A DNA stretch of 64,000 nucleotides from positions 62,001 to 126,000 of the forward strand of contig JAPEHQ010000003.1 in the NCBI GenBank assembly GCA_027405735.1, in the 5' to 3' direction. The stretch comes from Mucor racemosus (Eukaryota > Mucoromycota > Mucoromycetes > Mucorales > Mucoraceae). Position numbers and translations under genes: made by a program. The notes under the pieces were generated by a model that saw nothing but the letters and a program-made list of their open reading frames with translations, had not been told where the DNA came from and ran no database searches. Position 1 is the first letter of the stretch; the number at the start of each line of letters is the position of its first letter. This document shows positions 22,799 through 34,335 of the stretch, one piece after another.

Positions 22799-24295
22799 AT
22801 GGCACAACAATTAAGAAATTTTTTTCTTCATAGTGCAATGTTCAATAATCCCATTAATTTAAAAAAAATAAAGCCATGCACTGTTGAAGGATACAACTCT
22901 GACTTTCACGATACTTACGATTTGAATTGACATTTGAAAATGCACAAGAAAAATAACTATACTGGCCATAACTCAATTAATTTCTATGAGCCATCTCGTA
23001 GTACAGCCACCACCATTGAGTAACCAGCCGCAGCAGGTCAATCATTCTTAACTATTGAGCCTACCATGCTGAGCTTGGAGAGAATGGTATTCTATAAAAA
23101 TGATCAAGCAAAAAGTCCTGACTATAATGACGAAGAAGATGATAATAATGAGATTGTAGATGAAAATACTGGATTTACATTATCACCAACGTCCGATGAA
23201 GCCGAAGAAAATGTTGAGAATTTGGAGGATGAATTAATCCGAGAAAGTGGTTTCCGTGGTGAATTTTTCCCTTTCAAAGATAAGATTCATCAAATCATGT
23301 ATCAATTCTACTATCGCATAGGTAGTGATATTTCTCAAGTCTTGATGAAGGAGATTGTCAAGCTTGTGAACGATGTTGCTAATGCCAAAGCTGAATACTC
23401 TGGAGCCAGGGTCCTCAATGCTAATCTCTTGTTCAATTTTGACAACAAGATTCCTGTATTGAGGCAGACAGCACACAAAGTTCTAATTAAAAAGCTAAAT
23501 GGTAATCTCATCAAGAAAGCTGAAATGATGTTGGTAATAGACAGGTTTTTTACATTGAACCTTACGACCATTATGGGTCATGGCTATGAAGTTGTCCAAC
23601 AAGAAGAAGGGGCGTTTTGGTTTGTAGACCTGGGAAAAAAGATATCGTTCAAGTTGGATAAAATTACTTCAATAGTTTCAAAGCAGCCAGAAAATTTATC
23701 ATTTTTCTTTTAGGCGACTACAGATCATGATGGTAATGCTATTGTTTCGAGGCTTACCAGGCGTCACTCCCTCAAAAGACCTTCTAAAAATTTTTCTCGA
23801 CCATTCATGCCTGTAAAGGTTATACCGTTAAACATGTTTACCGATGATATGAGTGGGAATCGCACGAAAACATTTAACAAGTTTGACAGCTGGATAATGG
23901 TACCCGCAGCTTTACTTTTATCTGAAAGGCACGCATTGGAAAACACTGCATTTATTTGTACAGACCATTTTCTGTCTGCGATTCAAATGCTTCCTGCAAT
24001 TGTGGAAGACCTCGTTTTGCTTGAAGACGGCGTAGAGATGTTGTTGCCTGATGGTAAAATGGTCATTGTAACTGCTCCATTGCAATTCATAATAACTGCT
24101 GACAATTACCGCCATGCGGAAATTTCTTCTAGTCGTGGTGTAATATCAAAAATGCCATGCAGAAAGTGTACTTGAGAATTGAAAACCCTGGTCGGGAAGA
24201 CGTGTGGACTACAATAGCGCTCCCCGCTCTGACGATGTTGCTATTGCGAGTATGTATCAGCAGAATAACTTAAGATCTGGGGGGTAACAAGACCT
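22799..24295 (+). pseudogene. Decayed tnp2-like transposase gene (5' half)
   Basis: One frame runs from the ATG at 22,799 to a stop near 23,713, broken only by TGA (about 22,928) and TAA (about 23,021). A second block, 23,728-24,175, follows an apparent acceptor (TTTTAG), and a frame-shifted tail ('VDYNSAPRSDDDVAIAS') reaches about 24,290. The N-terminus has a zinc-finger-like C-x4-Y-x12-H-x3-H, so one Cys of a C2H2 finger is lost. Then come an acidic linker, 'IHQIMYQFYYRIGSDISQ', and the diagnostic 'VIPLNMFTDDMSGNRTK' with 'DSWIMVPAALLLSERHA' and 'DNYRHAEISSSRG'. This arrangement recalls tnp2 (CACTA/EnSpm) transposases. The 3' half is missing. Confidence 0.65.
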
Positions 24296-25059
24296 TGTAA
24301 GTCGATAAAACTACAGGTTACAATTTGCAGTGGAATTGCATACTAAAAACGCTTGATTATAATAAAACAACCTAAATTCCAAGTGTCGCTCATAAAATAT
24401 TATGCCACTTGAAATGTGAACAACAATAATAAACAAACGCTTCAATTGAACACAATAACAAACGCATGCTAAAAATATGAAATATTCTTTGATATACAGG
24501 TCATGTAGATAGTAGATGATAGCACCTTGATCATGGTGCAATCAATCACACAAATGCCATATATTATATATATCAAAACAGGATTCTATCCAAATCAATA
24601 ATAATAATAAACAAAGATATCAATTTAGCCGATTACTCATCTATATTAAAGTTGCACTATCAATATAAAATAAAATTCAAGCATACAAAAATTGCCCCTT
24701 AATTCAAGGTTACATAATAATATAGATATAACAATAATAAACAAAACAACCATTTCCCAAAAGGTCGATATTGTCACACTTGACATCAATCCTTATGGTC
24801 AATAATGCTCTACATGGTTTACCCCTTAAAATATTAAATCAATAACAATGTACTCCAAACTGGAAGATTACTAAATATACATCCATTTAAGTCTGATGGT
24901 ATCCAAATTTTCCAAATCATTGTAAATACCCTCATACTTTTTCAATTATTTTAAATCTTCAGAAATCTTTTGTAGTAAAAATTTTAGCTGATTATGATTG
25001 TATTTCTAGATTTCTACCGCTTTTTATTTTTATATTTTTAGTGAAAAACATTGTTCTTT
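24296..25059. other. Intergenic
   Basis: Very AT-rich. The phrase AATAATAAACAAA appears three times (near 24,425, 24,602 and 24,733) at roughly 130-180 bp spacing, perhaps a decayed tandem repeat. No gene is seen. Confidence 0.35.
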
Positions 25060-28000
25060 ACTGCAAAATTAATCCCATGTATGCATAATGGTAGAATTGC
25101 CCATAAGCATATCATTATCCCTATTTGTGCATAATAATAAAATCTGACCATGAGCATAATGAGCTGATCGTATGGACACAAATTGGTTTGTACATGAGCA
25201 TTGTGGCGCTCTTAAAATTCCATTGCATTTTTTACTACAATGGGTTTTTAAATTTCATTTGCTTTTATTAATATAGATTATGGACAATAATACAATTCAA
25301 TACGTTGTTGATGTAGAGCAATACATGGAAGAGCCAATATATTTACGATTATTATCATCTGACATTTGTAAATATGTTTATAGCTATTATAATATTTATA
25401 GTAATAATGGTTTTTGCTCAAACATAAACTTAAATAGCCCTTACTGCTTAAATTTATATGCAAGCCAAATCTAAGATTATATATGTTACTTTATCACTCA
25501 TAAAGTTTAAGCAAATTAGTCTTCTTTAAACTTTTACTACTATTTTAGTTTAGGATTGTCAGTTATAAAAAGGTTTGTTTTCAAACATAGCTATGATCAA
25601 TATTATGGTTATTAGACAAGGCATTAGAGTATTCCTTTTTTTTTTGTTTCTATATCATTTGAAATTTTACCACTTTTCTGGAACATTTCATGGGTTTGTA
25701 ACTAGCTCTACCTTTTTATTGATTAGATATAAATATCATTACCTTCGATTTGATCTGGTAATCAAGAAATACGTCCAACAATACAGTAGTAAATAATGAT
25801 ATCTAATCTTAGAATGCAGCTGAATGAAAATATCAGTCCTTTATGTTAGCATGCGTATTCAGATAAAAGAAAAGAATATCATTGATAGTCTGATATTTCT
25901 TATCAAACGGTGAATATATCCTTGGAATATGAAAACAAAATGAGAGAAATAACACATGTAGAAAAGGGGTTTCAAGGCTTGACATTATTTAGCACGATTA
26001 AAACACTGCTAAATTGCTCATTTAAGCCAATGTAAAAGCAATATTACAGCGCATAAACCGTAAAGTAATAAACAAAATAGGCAATATCTGTTATCATAGA
26101 AACATACATTTTTATACTACCAGAAAAACCGTCTGTCATATCATATATTCATTAACAAATTGCAAACACGAGCCCGTAGAGCGATGCCGTAATTGAGCAT
26201 AACACGATCGAACGGCTAAGTCTTTTATACTATGGTAAATATCTAAGCTTTAAATGAAAATGCGTTTTTTTTTTTTACTTTTCTTATATTTAACCATGTA
26301 CGGTCTGAAAATTCAGTTTTTGTAGCGGACATATTTCGGGACTCATTTTATCCTTACCAACACCCATGATTTTTATCAAAAAACAGAAAAATTAAATTTT
26401 GATACCAAAATCAACGTTTAAATATACTACATTATGAGAGAAAATCGTAGCTATGACTAATACACATTTTATGAAAGCTTAATATTAAATGTTAAATAAT
26501 GAAACTTAGCATTTTTGGCCCAAAAACGGTTTTTTGATTAAAGGATTTTCATGTAATGTTTTGCAATAAAAATGCTTATTATTTTTTATTGAGCAAATAG
26601 AGCGCTAAATTCTGTATATGTGTATATTTTTTGTTCTTATAAATGGTAGTTTAATTAACTCTAGATTTGCAAAACCAAAAAAAAAAATTTAAAAAATGTC
26701 AAAATTGATGATCTGGACAAGAATAATTTTCGAAATAAATATTCCGCTTATAAGCTCTGTAAGTCTTAAAAATAAGAGATTTTACGATATTTGAGAATTT
26801 TTCAAGAGTTTACGATGTTGTACCCACTTGATTCAAGCTTATTACTGTAAATCTTTATACATGTTAATATTATGTGATAGTTTATTTGATGATAATATAG
26901 ACTTACTTTATAATTATTGCGCTAGAAGTGATTTACATTAAGATTTAGTCTTACCTCTCCAATATCATAAACATAAAAATAAACTTGGCCTTCACTAGAA
27001 CCTATTGCCGCCTTTTTACCCTCTTTATCCCAAGCCAGTTTATTCAATGCTTTACCAGAACCAACTTGAGTACTTACAAATGGTTCCTCAGTATATGCAT
27101 TCAAATTCCATAAATTAAATTAATTGGTTTTATTTACACTACTATCAAACGTATCATCAGCCCGCTTTATGATAAATGCCAATCTAAAATCAGAAACATC
27201 CCATTGTCATTGTTGTAAGCTATAAAAAGCTTGATTTTTAATATTACAACAATCAAATAAGAAACAAGATGATACTACTAATAGCACATGGTGAGTATTT
27301 AACATCTAAGTAAGTTTGATGAAATATACTTTTAAACCCTTTTAAAAATTCTGAGGCAAATACAACATCTTGATCGTCCTGTAATTTCTATCCTCCATCA
27401 AAATGTTGCAATTTCCACTACACAATGAATGTACATTAGGTATCAGTTTTTTAACAGTTGTGTTGTTTTCTCTGATTCATTAATATTCAGTCATATTGAA
27501 CAATGATTTGTAGCATTGCCAAAAAAGAAAGGGATAAATGCTTCAAGAGTAGTTTTCTGTATATAAAATTATGCGATTTAATAGCAATGATTACACTTAA
27601 CTATGCTTATTGAATCTATTGATGTTAATCAGAATAATCAGTACTTTCATGCAAAAGTAAGCTTTGCTTTATACATTTACATTCACCATTTCAATAAATG
27701 ATATTGAATTTACTATCCGTTATATCAATCAACCGATTTCATCTTGATTCGATACATTTGGCAATTAAATACCTAAATTACTGCACTTGAGTCACCAGAT
27801 ATTGCCACAAACAAATATCGTACAGGTCGGCGAAACATTACAATTTGGATCATTTTTTTGTGTTCATAGATCTGAGCTCTCTCACACATTTATAGATTTC
27901 TGTATAAACCATATCTCTATCTGTTGTTCCATTTAACTGAAATACATTGAAGATCAACATTGTACTCCATAAAACGCCTTATTACTTTATTGCGAGTCAA

Positions 28001-29178
28001 CACAGCTAATTTAATGCTAGTTTAGCATCAGGCCATCAGCAGTTGAATTAGATAAATTTGAGATTAGACAACCCCTTTCAATAGTTTTGCATACCATGAG
28101 CTAAGAATGGACCGTTATTATAGATACGCTAATCAAGGATGGCGGGCTAACTCTAATGGACGAACGAGTCGATGTAGCATTATAAACGAAATATTAAAAT
28201 CAAATATTGTAATCGAATAAAAAAGAGATAATAAATCATGTAAATTAGCATGATCGAACTGTTTCAAGCGTTTTAAACTAAATAAACCTTTACTTTTGAC
28301 CTATAAAAGTTGATCTATTAGTAAAATCAATTCACAAGTAATGATTCTGGTGTACCTTTGAGAGCTGGTAGTGGTATACAAAACAACGTCTTGTTTTCCT
28401 ATTCTTGGCTGTTGGCCAACTAAACAGATTAACATGCGTATATTATTCATTCATTTAAATCAAGTCGATACTATACATACTTTTATAATCACCAGTTTTT
28501 TTGCAGGTATATATCGATTTTAGACCAAAAAAGCATTGATTGTAAAGTAGATGATGGAACAAAATGACTATGTAGACTTGGATGATGTTTTTTTTGTTCG
28601 AGAAAATATTATAACATGCCTTAACATTAATAGTCAATAATTCATTTCCAAATAAACAATAGAAAAAACATGTACTTGTACCTGCTACTTGATTTAAGTT
28701 TATAAAAAATATTGGTATTTTTGCTGTAGTTTTAAACATAAATAAAAGAGCCGAGGAAAGAGTGGGGAAGAAAAACGAAAAATAATCCTAAATCAGTCGA
28801 TTTTGTGCGTTACAAACAGAAATTTGCAAATGCACAAATACTTTTAGTGTTGCCAAACAGGTTGTTGTCGTTGTTCCCATTTGGTTCCCGAAAGAAGAAG
28901 AACATGGGCAGAACTCTTTCAAACCCCAAATTTCAAATTGATAGATCTCGTCAATGAAGCAATTCTGTTGAATTAGAGTAACTTACATCTGCTTTAAACC
29001 GCTCAAATTATCTTTGTTATTAATTATATTATGATTGATATACTTTAGTAAATTGTCTAAAAAACTTTGATCTCATCGCTCTGCTCATTTGAGCTGCCTG
29101 ATCGACACAAATTTTCTTATTCTGCCCATTTGTGCAGATCATCATGCCCATGGCAAGCATAGTTCGGCCGTAGTGAAG
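25060..29178 (-). mobile_element. Element A, copy 3 (left arm of the large inverted repeat)
   Basis: The terminus at 29,166-29,178 reads TTCGGCCGTAGTG, the reverse complement of the CACTACGGCCGAA start of copy 4. Nearby are the subterminal phrases CCCATTTGTGCAG and CATGCCCATGGC. Going left it holds a 94-codon frame (28,455-28,739), the captured dynein exon, the conserved core and a partial subterminal zone ending near 25,060. The second terminus is absent. From about 26,900 rightwards it is nearly identical to the reverse complement of copy 4; further left the two copies diverge gradually. Confidence 0.75.
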
Positions 29179-30460
29179 GCTTTTGTTATCGATTTTTTAC
29201 GGTTGTAAAAAGTAGGTTTCAGATGGTTTTTAAATGGTTTTTAAATGGTTTTCGAATGTTTTCGTCCAATATTGAAATGAATCGCGAAAATCCTTCAAAG
29301 ACGATGTGTCTTTCCTCCATAGGTCATTGATATCCCTCGAAAAATAGAAATACTAATACAAAAATATAAGTGCAATACAACTGTCCAAACATTGACTTAA
29401 AATTGATTATAAAAAATTGAGCATCTAAACTGGGATGTTATTTTTTTGTATTTTCAAGTTAGGTCCCACTAAAAGCTACTCTGCATTTTTTGTTTCATTG
29501 AAAAATATTGATTTTTGGTCGAAAAAATCAAAATAATAGTTCACATTACAGCTTAAAGCCTATGCTAACTGGGTTCCAAAATCGATCAATGAAATCGACC
29601 AAAAAATGAATCAAAAACCAAAATTGTTTAATGGCTCATAAACGGCAAAGTAAGTCGACCTAGTGTATTAAATAATTTTTGTACAGTTTTAAATTTTGCA
29701 TCTATCTACATAAAAATCAGACAAATATTCCACATTAAATTGTGCGTAAAATGCAAATGAAATTTTAAAGGTTTTTTTGAAGATATACATCACTTTTTAT
29801 AGTTACATTTTAAATATAAGTAATGGGAATGATGCACAAAAGCATTATCTATCGATTGAAATATTGTTGAACCTTCTAGCTGCATTTTTCGTAGAGAAAA
29901 CGAGATTTTCTTCAATTTTCTTTTCAAATTCAGAATTTGGGATGAGGGTATACAAGGGGAAAATGGAAGCTAGAAATGAAGGTATCTTTTTGTACACATT
30001 TTTGCGGATATCTCCACGAAAAATCAATATTTTCAAAAAAACTAACTTGGGTCCGAGAGAGCTTAACGAGCTTAATGACATTAATGTAAAAAAAATTTTG
30101 TTTAATTTAACCAATATTTTGAAACCTACTATAGAAATGCTAAAATAATGAAAAAAAATAAAAGTGCTCAGAATTTTTTTATATTGAAATATGTTATAGA
30201 GCACATCAAAACAAGTAAGCTTCATTATTAGAAAGCGTTAGAATAGCTTAATTTTTTGCTAAGATACGGAAGCTCAAAGTTTTCATTTTTTAACAGCGAA
30301 ATACGTGTAAAAGTCTGAAACATTAGCGCTGAAAAATTAATACCACCTGCAAAAAGTAGGATATTTTTGGATACTCATTTCTGGATTAAATTTGGTCATC
30401 TCAGGTACATTGGATTATAATTTTTTCTTAGTGTTATTTAGTAAAAAAAAAAAGTAGAGC
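26900..30460. repeat. Large inverted repeat, left arm (partner 40,350-43,915)
   Basis: Matching landmarks in the two arms have a constant coordinate sum of 70,814 (26,922+43,892; 28,455+42,359; 29,777+41,037). Over about 3.5 kb there is therefore no net insertion or deletion. Identity is close to complete in the inner 2.5 kb and falls outwards. Confidence 0.9.
26955..27115 (-). pseudogene. Captured dynein intermediate chain WD40 exon (copy 3)
   Basis: The minus strand translates 'NLWNLNAYTEEPFVSTQVG', then 'SGKALNKLAWDKEGKKAAIG' and 'SSEGQVYFYVYDIGE', followed at once by a GTAAG donor. This closely resembles the last WD40 repeats of cytoplasmic dynein intermediate chain (LWNLN, ALNK..W, G.S.G.V.IYD.GE). 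A duplicated Val-Tyr-Phe-Tyr lies near the end. The upstream 'DGT..QF' part seen in copies 5 and 6 is degraded here. It is a lone exon inside a repeat, so it is classed as a fragment. Confidence 0.7.
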
Positions 30461-30545
30461 AAGGATGAAAAGTGAGACCTAGTTCCCAAGGAAAAAACGG
30501 GGAACTTTACGTGTTTTTGAGGCTTTGATGAGATATAAAGCAAAT
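29179..30545 (-). repeat. Repeat B, copy 4 (inner part of the left inverted-repeat arm)
   Basis: It directly abuts the CACTA-like end of element A copy 3. Up to about 30,460 it is nearly identical to the reverse complement of 40,350-41,638. It contains an open frame at 29,777-30,148 (123 codons) and an overlapping reverse frame of 126 codons; both are identical in the other arm. Homology to the other arm fades by about 30,530. Confidence 0.8.
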
Positions 30546-31098
30546 CTAGGAACAGGTATATAGCATGATTTCTGATTTTGATATGATATATGCAGAATAA
30601 ATCGATTGTATTATAATAAAAAATAAACAGTTTATCCTATTCCTATGAATCAAATAAACAAAGCTAAAAATACTCCAATCATTTAGACATGTCTTCCTAC
30701 GAATACTCCTTTACCTTTATGATAAATCCATCTTCTGGTAACTGGCAGCAACATCTTTGACGTCAATATATAATAAATTCGGGCCAACAATTTAATTTGA
30801 CCATGGATTACTGATAAAAAGTACATTTTGAGTATTTGCGTGAATTAGTACTATGCTTGAAGCACTTCAAGCTTGTAAGCTTTGCAATACCTGAAAACAA
30901 TTACAAATGTTCCAAAAAACCTTTCCAACGTCTATTATTACCCTTCAGCCAGCTCAATTCCTTACCAATTTGTTCTAAAGCAAGCTTTTTTCAAAAAAAA
31001 ATTTTTTTTTTTCTTTACACATTCGAGAATACTCCAAGCAAGGTTTTCTTCGCTAGACTATTTCAACCGCTTTTAAGATAATCAGAAGGATATTATAA
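30546..31098. other. Intergenic with weak coding potential
   Basis: This is unique sequence just inside the inverted repeat. A frame at 30,836-31,081 includes a poly-Phe artefact over a T tract; I see no reliable gene. It may hold an upstream exon of the small hypothetical ORF that follows. Confidence 0.3.
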
Positions 31099-31099
31099 A

Positions 31100-31363
31100 A
31101 TGTATTGCCATGGTACCACATTGTTTCGTATCCAATATAGGTCTTTGCATTCCTTTAAATGTGATATGAATGTTATCAAATTTGGAGTGAAATTCGATAA
31201 TCAGGGCAAAGTAAAGGAACCAAATCCAGATACAAAATACCCAATCTATATGTACTCCAAAATAGAATATAAATCATTGGAAGGGCAATATGATATAACT
31301 GAATACATGTGTAGACAAGCCAGAAAGTATCTTTCGGATTCACAAATCAAGGCGACCGAATAA
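31100..31363 (+). CDS. Small hypothetical protein, 87 aa (or a terminal exon)
   Basis: A short ATG-started frame whose second half looks protein-like and hydrophilic ('NPDTKYPIYMYSKIEYKSLE', 'YDITEYMCRQARKYLSDSQI'). The first part, 'MYCHGTTLFRIQYRSLHSF', is less convincing, and CAATATAG at about 31,133-31,140 could be an acceptor, so the true gene may start upstream and use this as its last exon. It is not recognised. It ends 62 bp before the DCN1 stop on the other strand, so the two genes are convergent. Confidence 0.4.
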   Translation: MYCHGTTLFRIQYRSLHSFKCDMNVIKFGVKFDNQGKVKEPNPDTKYPIYMYSKIEYKSLEGQYDITEYMCRQARKYLSDSQIKATE

Positions 31364-31425
31364 GATAATTTGCACAACAATTAACCAATGCAAAAAAATA
31401 TGATTTATTATGTATATTCGAGTAA

Positions 31426-32605
31426 TTAATGCTGCATGTATTCTACAAACTAATGAACTCATCAATTCAAACTTTCTATGAAATGCTTATTAATTTTACG
31501 TACCTCGTCAATCAATATGGGCCAAGCTCCCTCTGAATCGTAAGTCTGCATATCTAAATCTTTTTGACTAGCAAAATCAAGAAACTATATGAAAATCAAT
31601 CAGTATTTATCCTTTATAATGAATTATGTAGAGACTTACTAAATTCCAGGTATCACGAGAGATTGCTTTACCGTGCTTTTCCTAGCATTATATGTTATCA
31701 GTATTTTATCCCAAACTAGATAAATATGTAAACACATGATCCTTACTTCCAAAAACTTGATCCATTGCTCTAATAAATTGAATCTATCGGTCAATAATAG
31801 TCTCCAAAGCTCAGTAGCAGCCTCTAATGCTATTGAATGCATTAGTCCATACAAATCCCAACTTTAAATTACTGTTTCTTACATAAACTCTTTTGACCAG
31901 TTTGTCTTCCCAACATAAACGCATAACTGTAAATCTTTTTAAATCCTTCATCTGTTTGGAATTGTTGTTTCAAAGTAGTATTTAATGCTTGCTTTAATTT
32001 CTCAACTGTATCTACTTGCAATTGGACACATCCCTTAGTAAATGCGTCGCGTGTAAATTCACCCATTCTCTCAGATCCTAATTGATGTGATATCAATAAA
32101 AATTCTAATTGAGTAGGTTCAATATCGAGATCTTGACATAGTTGCATGGTGCCATCAACAGTGATTAAATCAGGTTTTTGATTATCTATGTACATATAGA
32201 AATTAATTTTTATTTCGTTTACCATGGTGATTACTACTTGATTAATTGATTACCTTTGTAGGTATCAAATAAATTTTTGATATTTTGGGTATAAGCTTTT
32301 GTAGGTTTAAAGCTTTGTTGTTGCTGTTGTTGTTGGTTATGTATTGCTTGCTGATCATATACATGGTTCAATGCCATGTTAATATCCCAGTTATATGCTT
32401 TTAATACTCTTGAACTGTCTTTTTCACTATTTTTCTTGAAACTTGAGTTTTTTCCTGGTTAAAATCTTTAAAGATTTTTTTTGTACCTTAAACCAGTGAA
32501 ATCCATCAGTTGCTTTGCTTTTTCCATTTGTTGTTGACGCTAATAATATGTTAATATTTTAATTTTGACATGTTGTTTAATAGAATATTTATTTACACTA
32601 GTCAT
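31426..32605 (-). CDS. DCN1: DCN1-like protein, cullin neddylation cofactor
   Basis: Eight exons: 32,597-32,605, 32,487-32,539, 32,254-32,441, 31,883-32,185, 31,747-31,829, 31,640-31,681, 31,504-31,584 and 31,426-31,449. All phases join, giving 260 aa. The N-terminal UBA-like domain runs from 'MTSRQQQMEKAKQLMDFTG' to 'VLKAYNWDINMALNHVYDQ'. A Gln run is followed by the potentiating neddylation (PONY) domain: 'LFDTYK', 'MQLCQDLDIEPTQLEFLLI', 'GQKSL', 'ATELWRLLLTDRF', 'ISRDTWNL' and the signature 'DSEGAWPILIDEFVEYMQH' at the C-terminus. DCN1 acts as a scaffold E3 promoting NEDD8 transfer to cullins. The last exon encodes only FVEYMQH. The gene is divergent from AIM24. Confidence 0.9.
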
Positions 32606-32764
32606 AATGCTTATTAGTAGAGTAAGAAGAAGTTTAATACGCGCCTTCTTTGGTCAACAGAGAGACAAAAATTACCCCGGGGTTTATAAAAACTACATCC
32701 AAAATGCCTTATTATTTGTTTTCGTTAGCCCTTCCCTTTATCCCCTAACTTTGTATTGTAAAAT
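32606..32764. promoter_or_regulatory. Short bidirectional promoter, DCN1/AIM24
   Basis: Only 159 bp separate the two ATGs, so both transcripts must start within or across it. It contains a C-rich CCCCGGGG palindromic core near 32,676, unusual in this AT-rich DNA. No specific factor site is assigned. Confidence 0.5.
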
Positions 32765-34335
32765 ATGTATAGACGTTTAATAGTGGCTACCGTTCAACCA
32801 TCTCGTCGTACTTATGTTGGCCTTGCTTTCAACCAGACTCATAAAAACGATGCTATCGATAGATCATTAAAATCATTCCAACATACTGTCAATGGTCCAA
32901 CAAACACTATTTCTGAAGTCGGCAAAGGTATTATTTTTGTGTATTATACAACCAACATGAAACTAATAATATAATTGAATAGATATTGACATGGAAAATG
33001 AAACAGAACCTATTTTTGAAGTAGTTAATTCTGGCGTTGGTAAGAAATTATGTTATTGTCTCGATTATATATTTCATTTAGTTTAACCCCACAATTCATA
33101 ACATTCTAGGATCAGCATTGCTGGTTAAAGTGAGTTACCATGGCAACAAATTTACTATCATCAGCCAGTTAAATATTTAATCTTTATAGTTACCTCCCGA
33201 TACTGAAATTACTGCTGCAACTGGATCAGCTCTAGGTTTATCAACCAAAGTTAGTTCAAAATTATCTCTCGATAAAAGCGCTGTAAAATCAATCGGAAGA
33301 AAATTAGTTGGTGATGCCATGTTTTATCAAAAAGTAAGTATTTCCGTTTATACTCAAATCATATACTAAAACAGTATACATTTAGTATCATACCAATAAT
33401 GCAGCTGGTGATATTTTATTAGCACCTTCTCGTTTAGGTGAAATTACAACTATTAATTTAAAGAATAGCACAAAGTACATTATGAGACGTGATGCATTTT
33501 TAGCCAAAACAGAAAAGGTGACATTTGATCTAGGTGTTAATCATGATGAAACTGTAAGAATTGCGTAAAAAAACTATTATGCATTGGTAATAATTAAATC
33601 CTTATTTTAGGGTTTGTTGAATAAATTGATTCATACTGTCAGTGGACCAGGAACATTGGCCCTGAGCCATTATGGTGGTATTTATCGTATTTCACTTGCA
33701 GCAGGCGAGGAATATCAAGCAAATCCTCGTAATTTAATCATGTGGGATAAACGTACAAAGCCTACTAGACTTCATGCTCGTCATCCTGTTGTTCCTTCAC
33801 CTAAATCTAGGCTTAGAAAGTATGAAGTGATTAGAAATATTGTGGATAGTCCTTCTCTTCAACCCAAGTTACAATATATAGATAGTTTATCAAAGACTAT
33901 TCGCAATTTAATGTTGGGTGCTCCTGTAAGTAGTGATGGTTTTGAATACAAAAAAAAAAGATGGTTGACAATAGCATTTGTACATTAGGATTTTGTGAAA
34001 TTGAAGGGACCTGGTGATTTCTATTTAGCTTCTCGTGTTGAGCCTCGATTTGAAAAATCTAGATTGTAAGAAAAATGTTTCTATCTATAACATTGTTTAC
34101 TAACATTGAAATGAACAATAGACTGAATGCTATTGCTGCTGCTAATGATTCTGCTTCTCAATTATTTGAAAAATCTACAGAAATCTTCCCTGCTGCTCCT
34201 GCTGAAGTTATTGATCCATTAACCAAAAAGAAACATCCTGGATATGCTCAAAAATCTTCAAATGGTCGTCCTTCTTATTATGCTGAAATTGGCTCAAAGG
34301 GTACTGTCGAATTTATTCCTGCCAGACAAGAGTAA
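32765..34335 (+). CDS. AIM24: AIM24 family mitochondrial protein
   Basis: Eight exons: 32,765-32,927, 32,983-33,039, 33,110-33,129, 33,190-33,333, 33,386-33,553, 33,611-33,925, 33,989-34,065 and 34,122-34,335; phases agree, giving 385 aa. The start 'MYRRLIVATVQPSRRTYVG' is basic and amphipathic, like a mitochondrial targeting sequence. The AIM24 domain follows: 'FEVVNSGVGSALLVKLPPDT', 'ATGSALGLSTKV', 'GDAMFYQKYHT', 'DILLAPSRLGEITTI' and 'GPGTLALSHYGGIYRISL'. Yeast Aim24 (394 aa) is an inner-membrane protein needed for normal MICOS composition and mitochondrial inheritance. The family identification is firm; the role here is by homology. One exon is only 20 nt. Confidence 0.88.

Noticed and set aside
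26922..27104. A functional dynein intermediate chain gene
   Set aside because: Only one exon's worth of homology is present in each copy, with stops or missing upstream exons; no other dynein exons are nearby.
28455..28739. 94-codon frame (and its copy at 42,075-42,359) as a protein gene
   Set aside because: It is inside element A, hydrophobic/Cys-rich without any family signal, and not visible in copy 1; kept only as a landmark.
29777..30225. Overlapping 123- and 126-codon frames (and their identical copies at 40,589-41,037) as genes
   Set aside because: They lie on opposite strands of repeat B, lack recognisable domains, and their identity merely reflects the inverted duplication.
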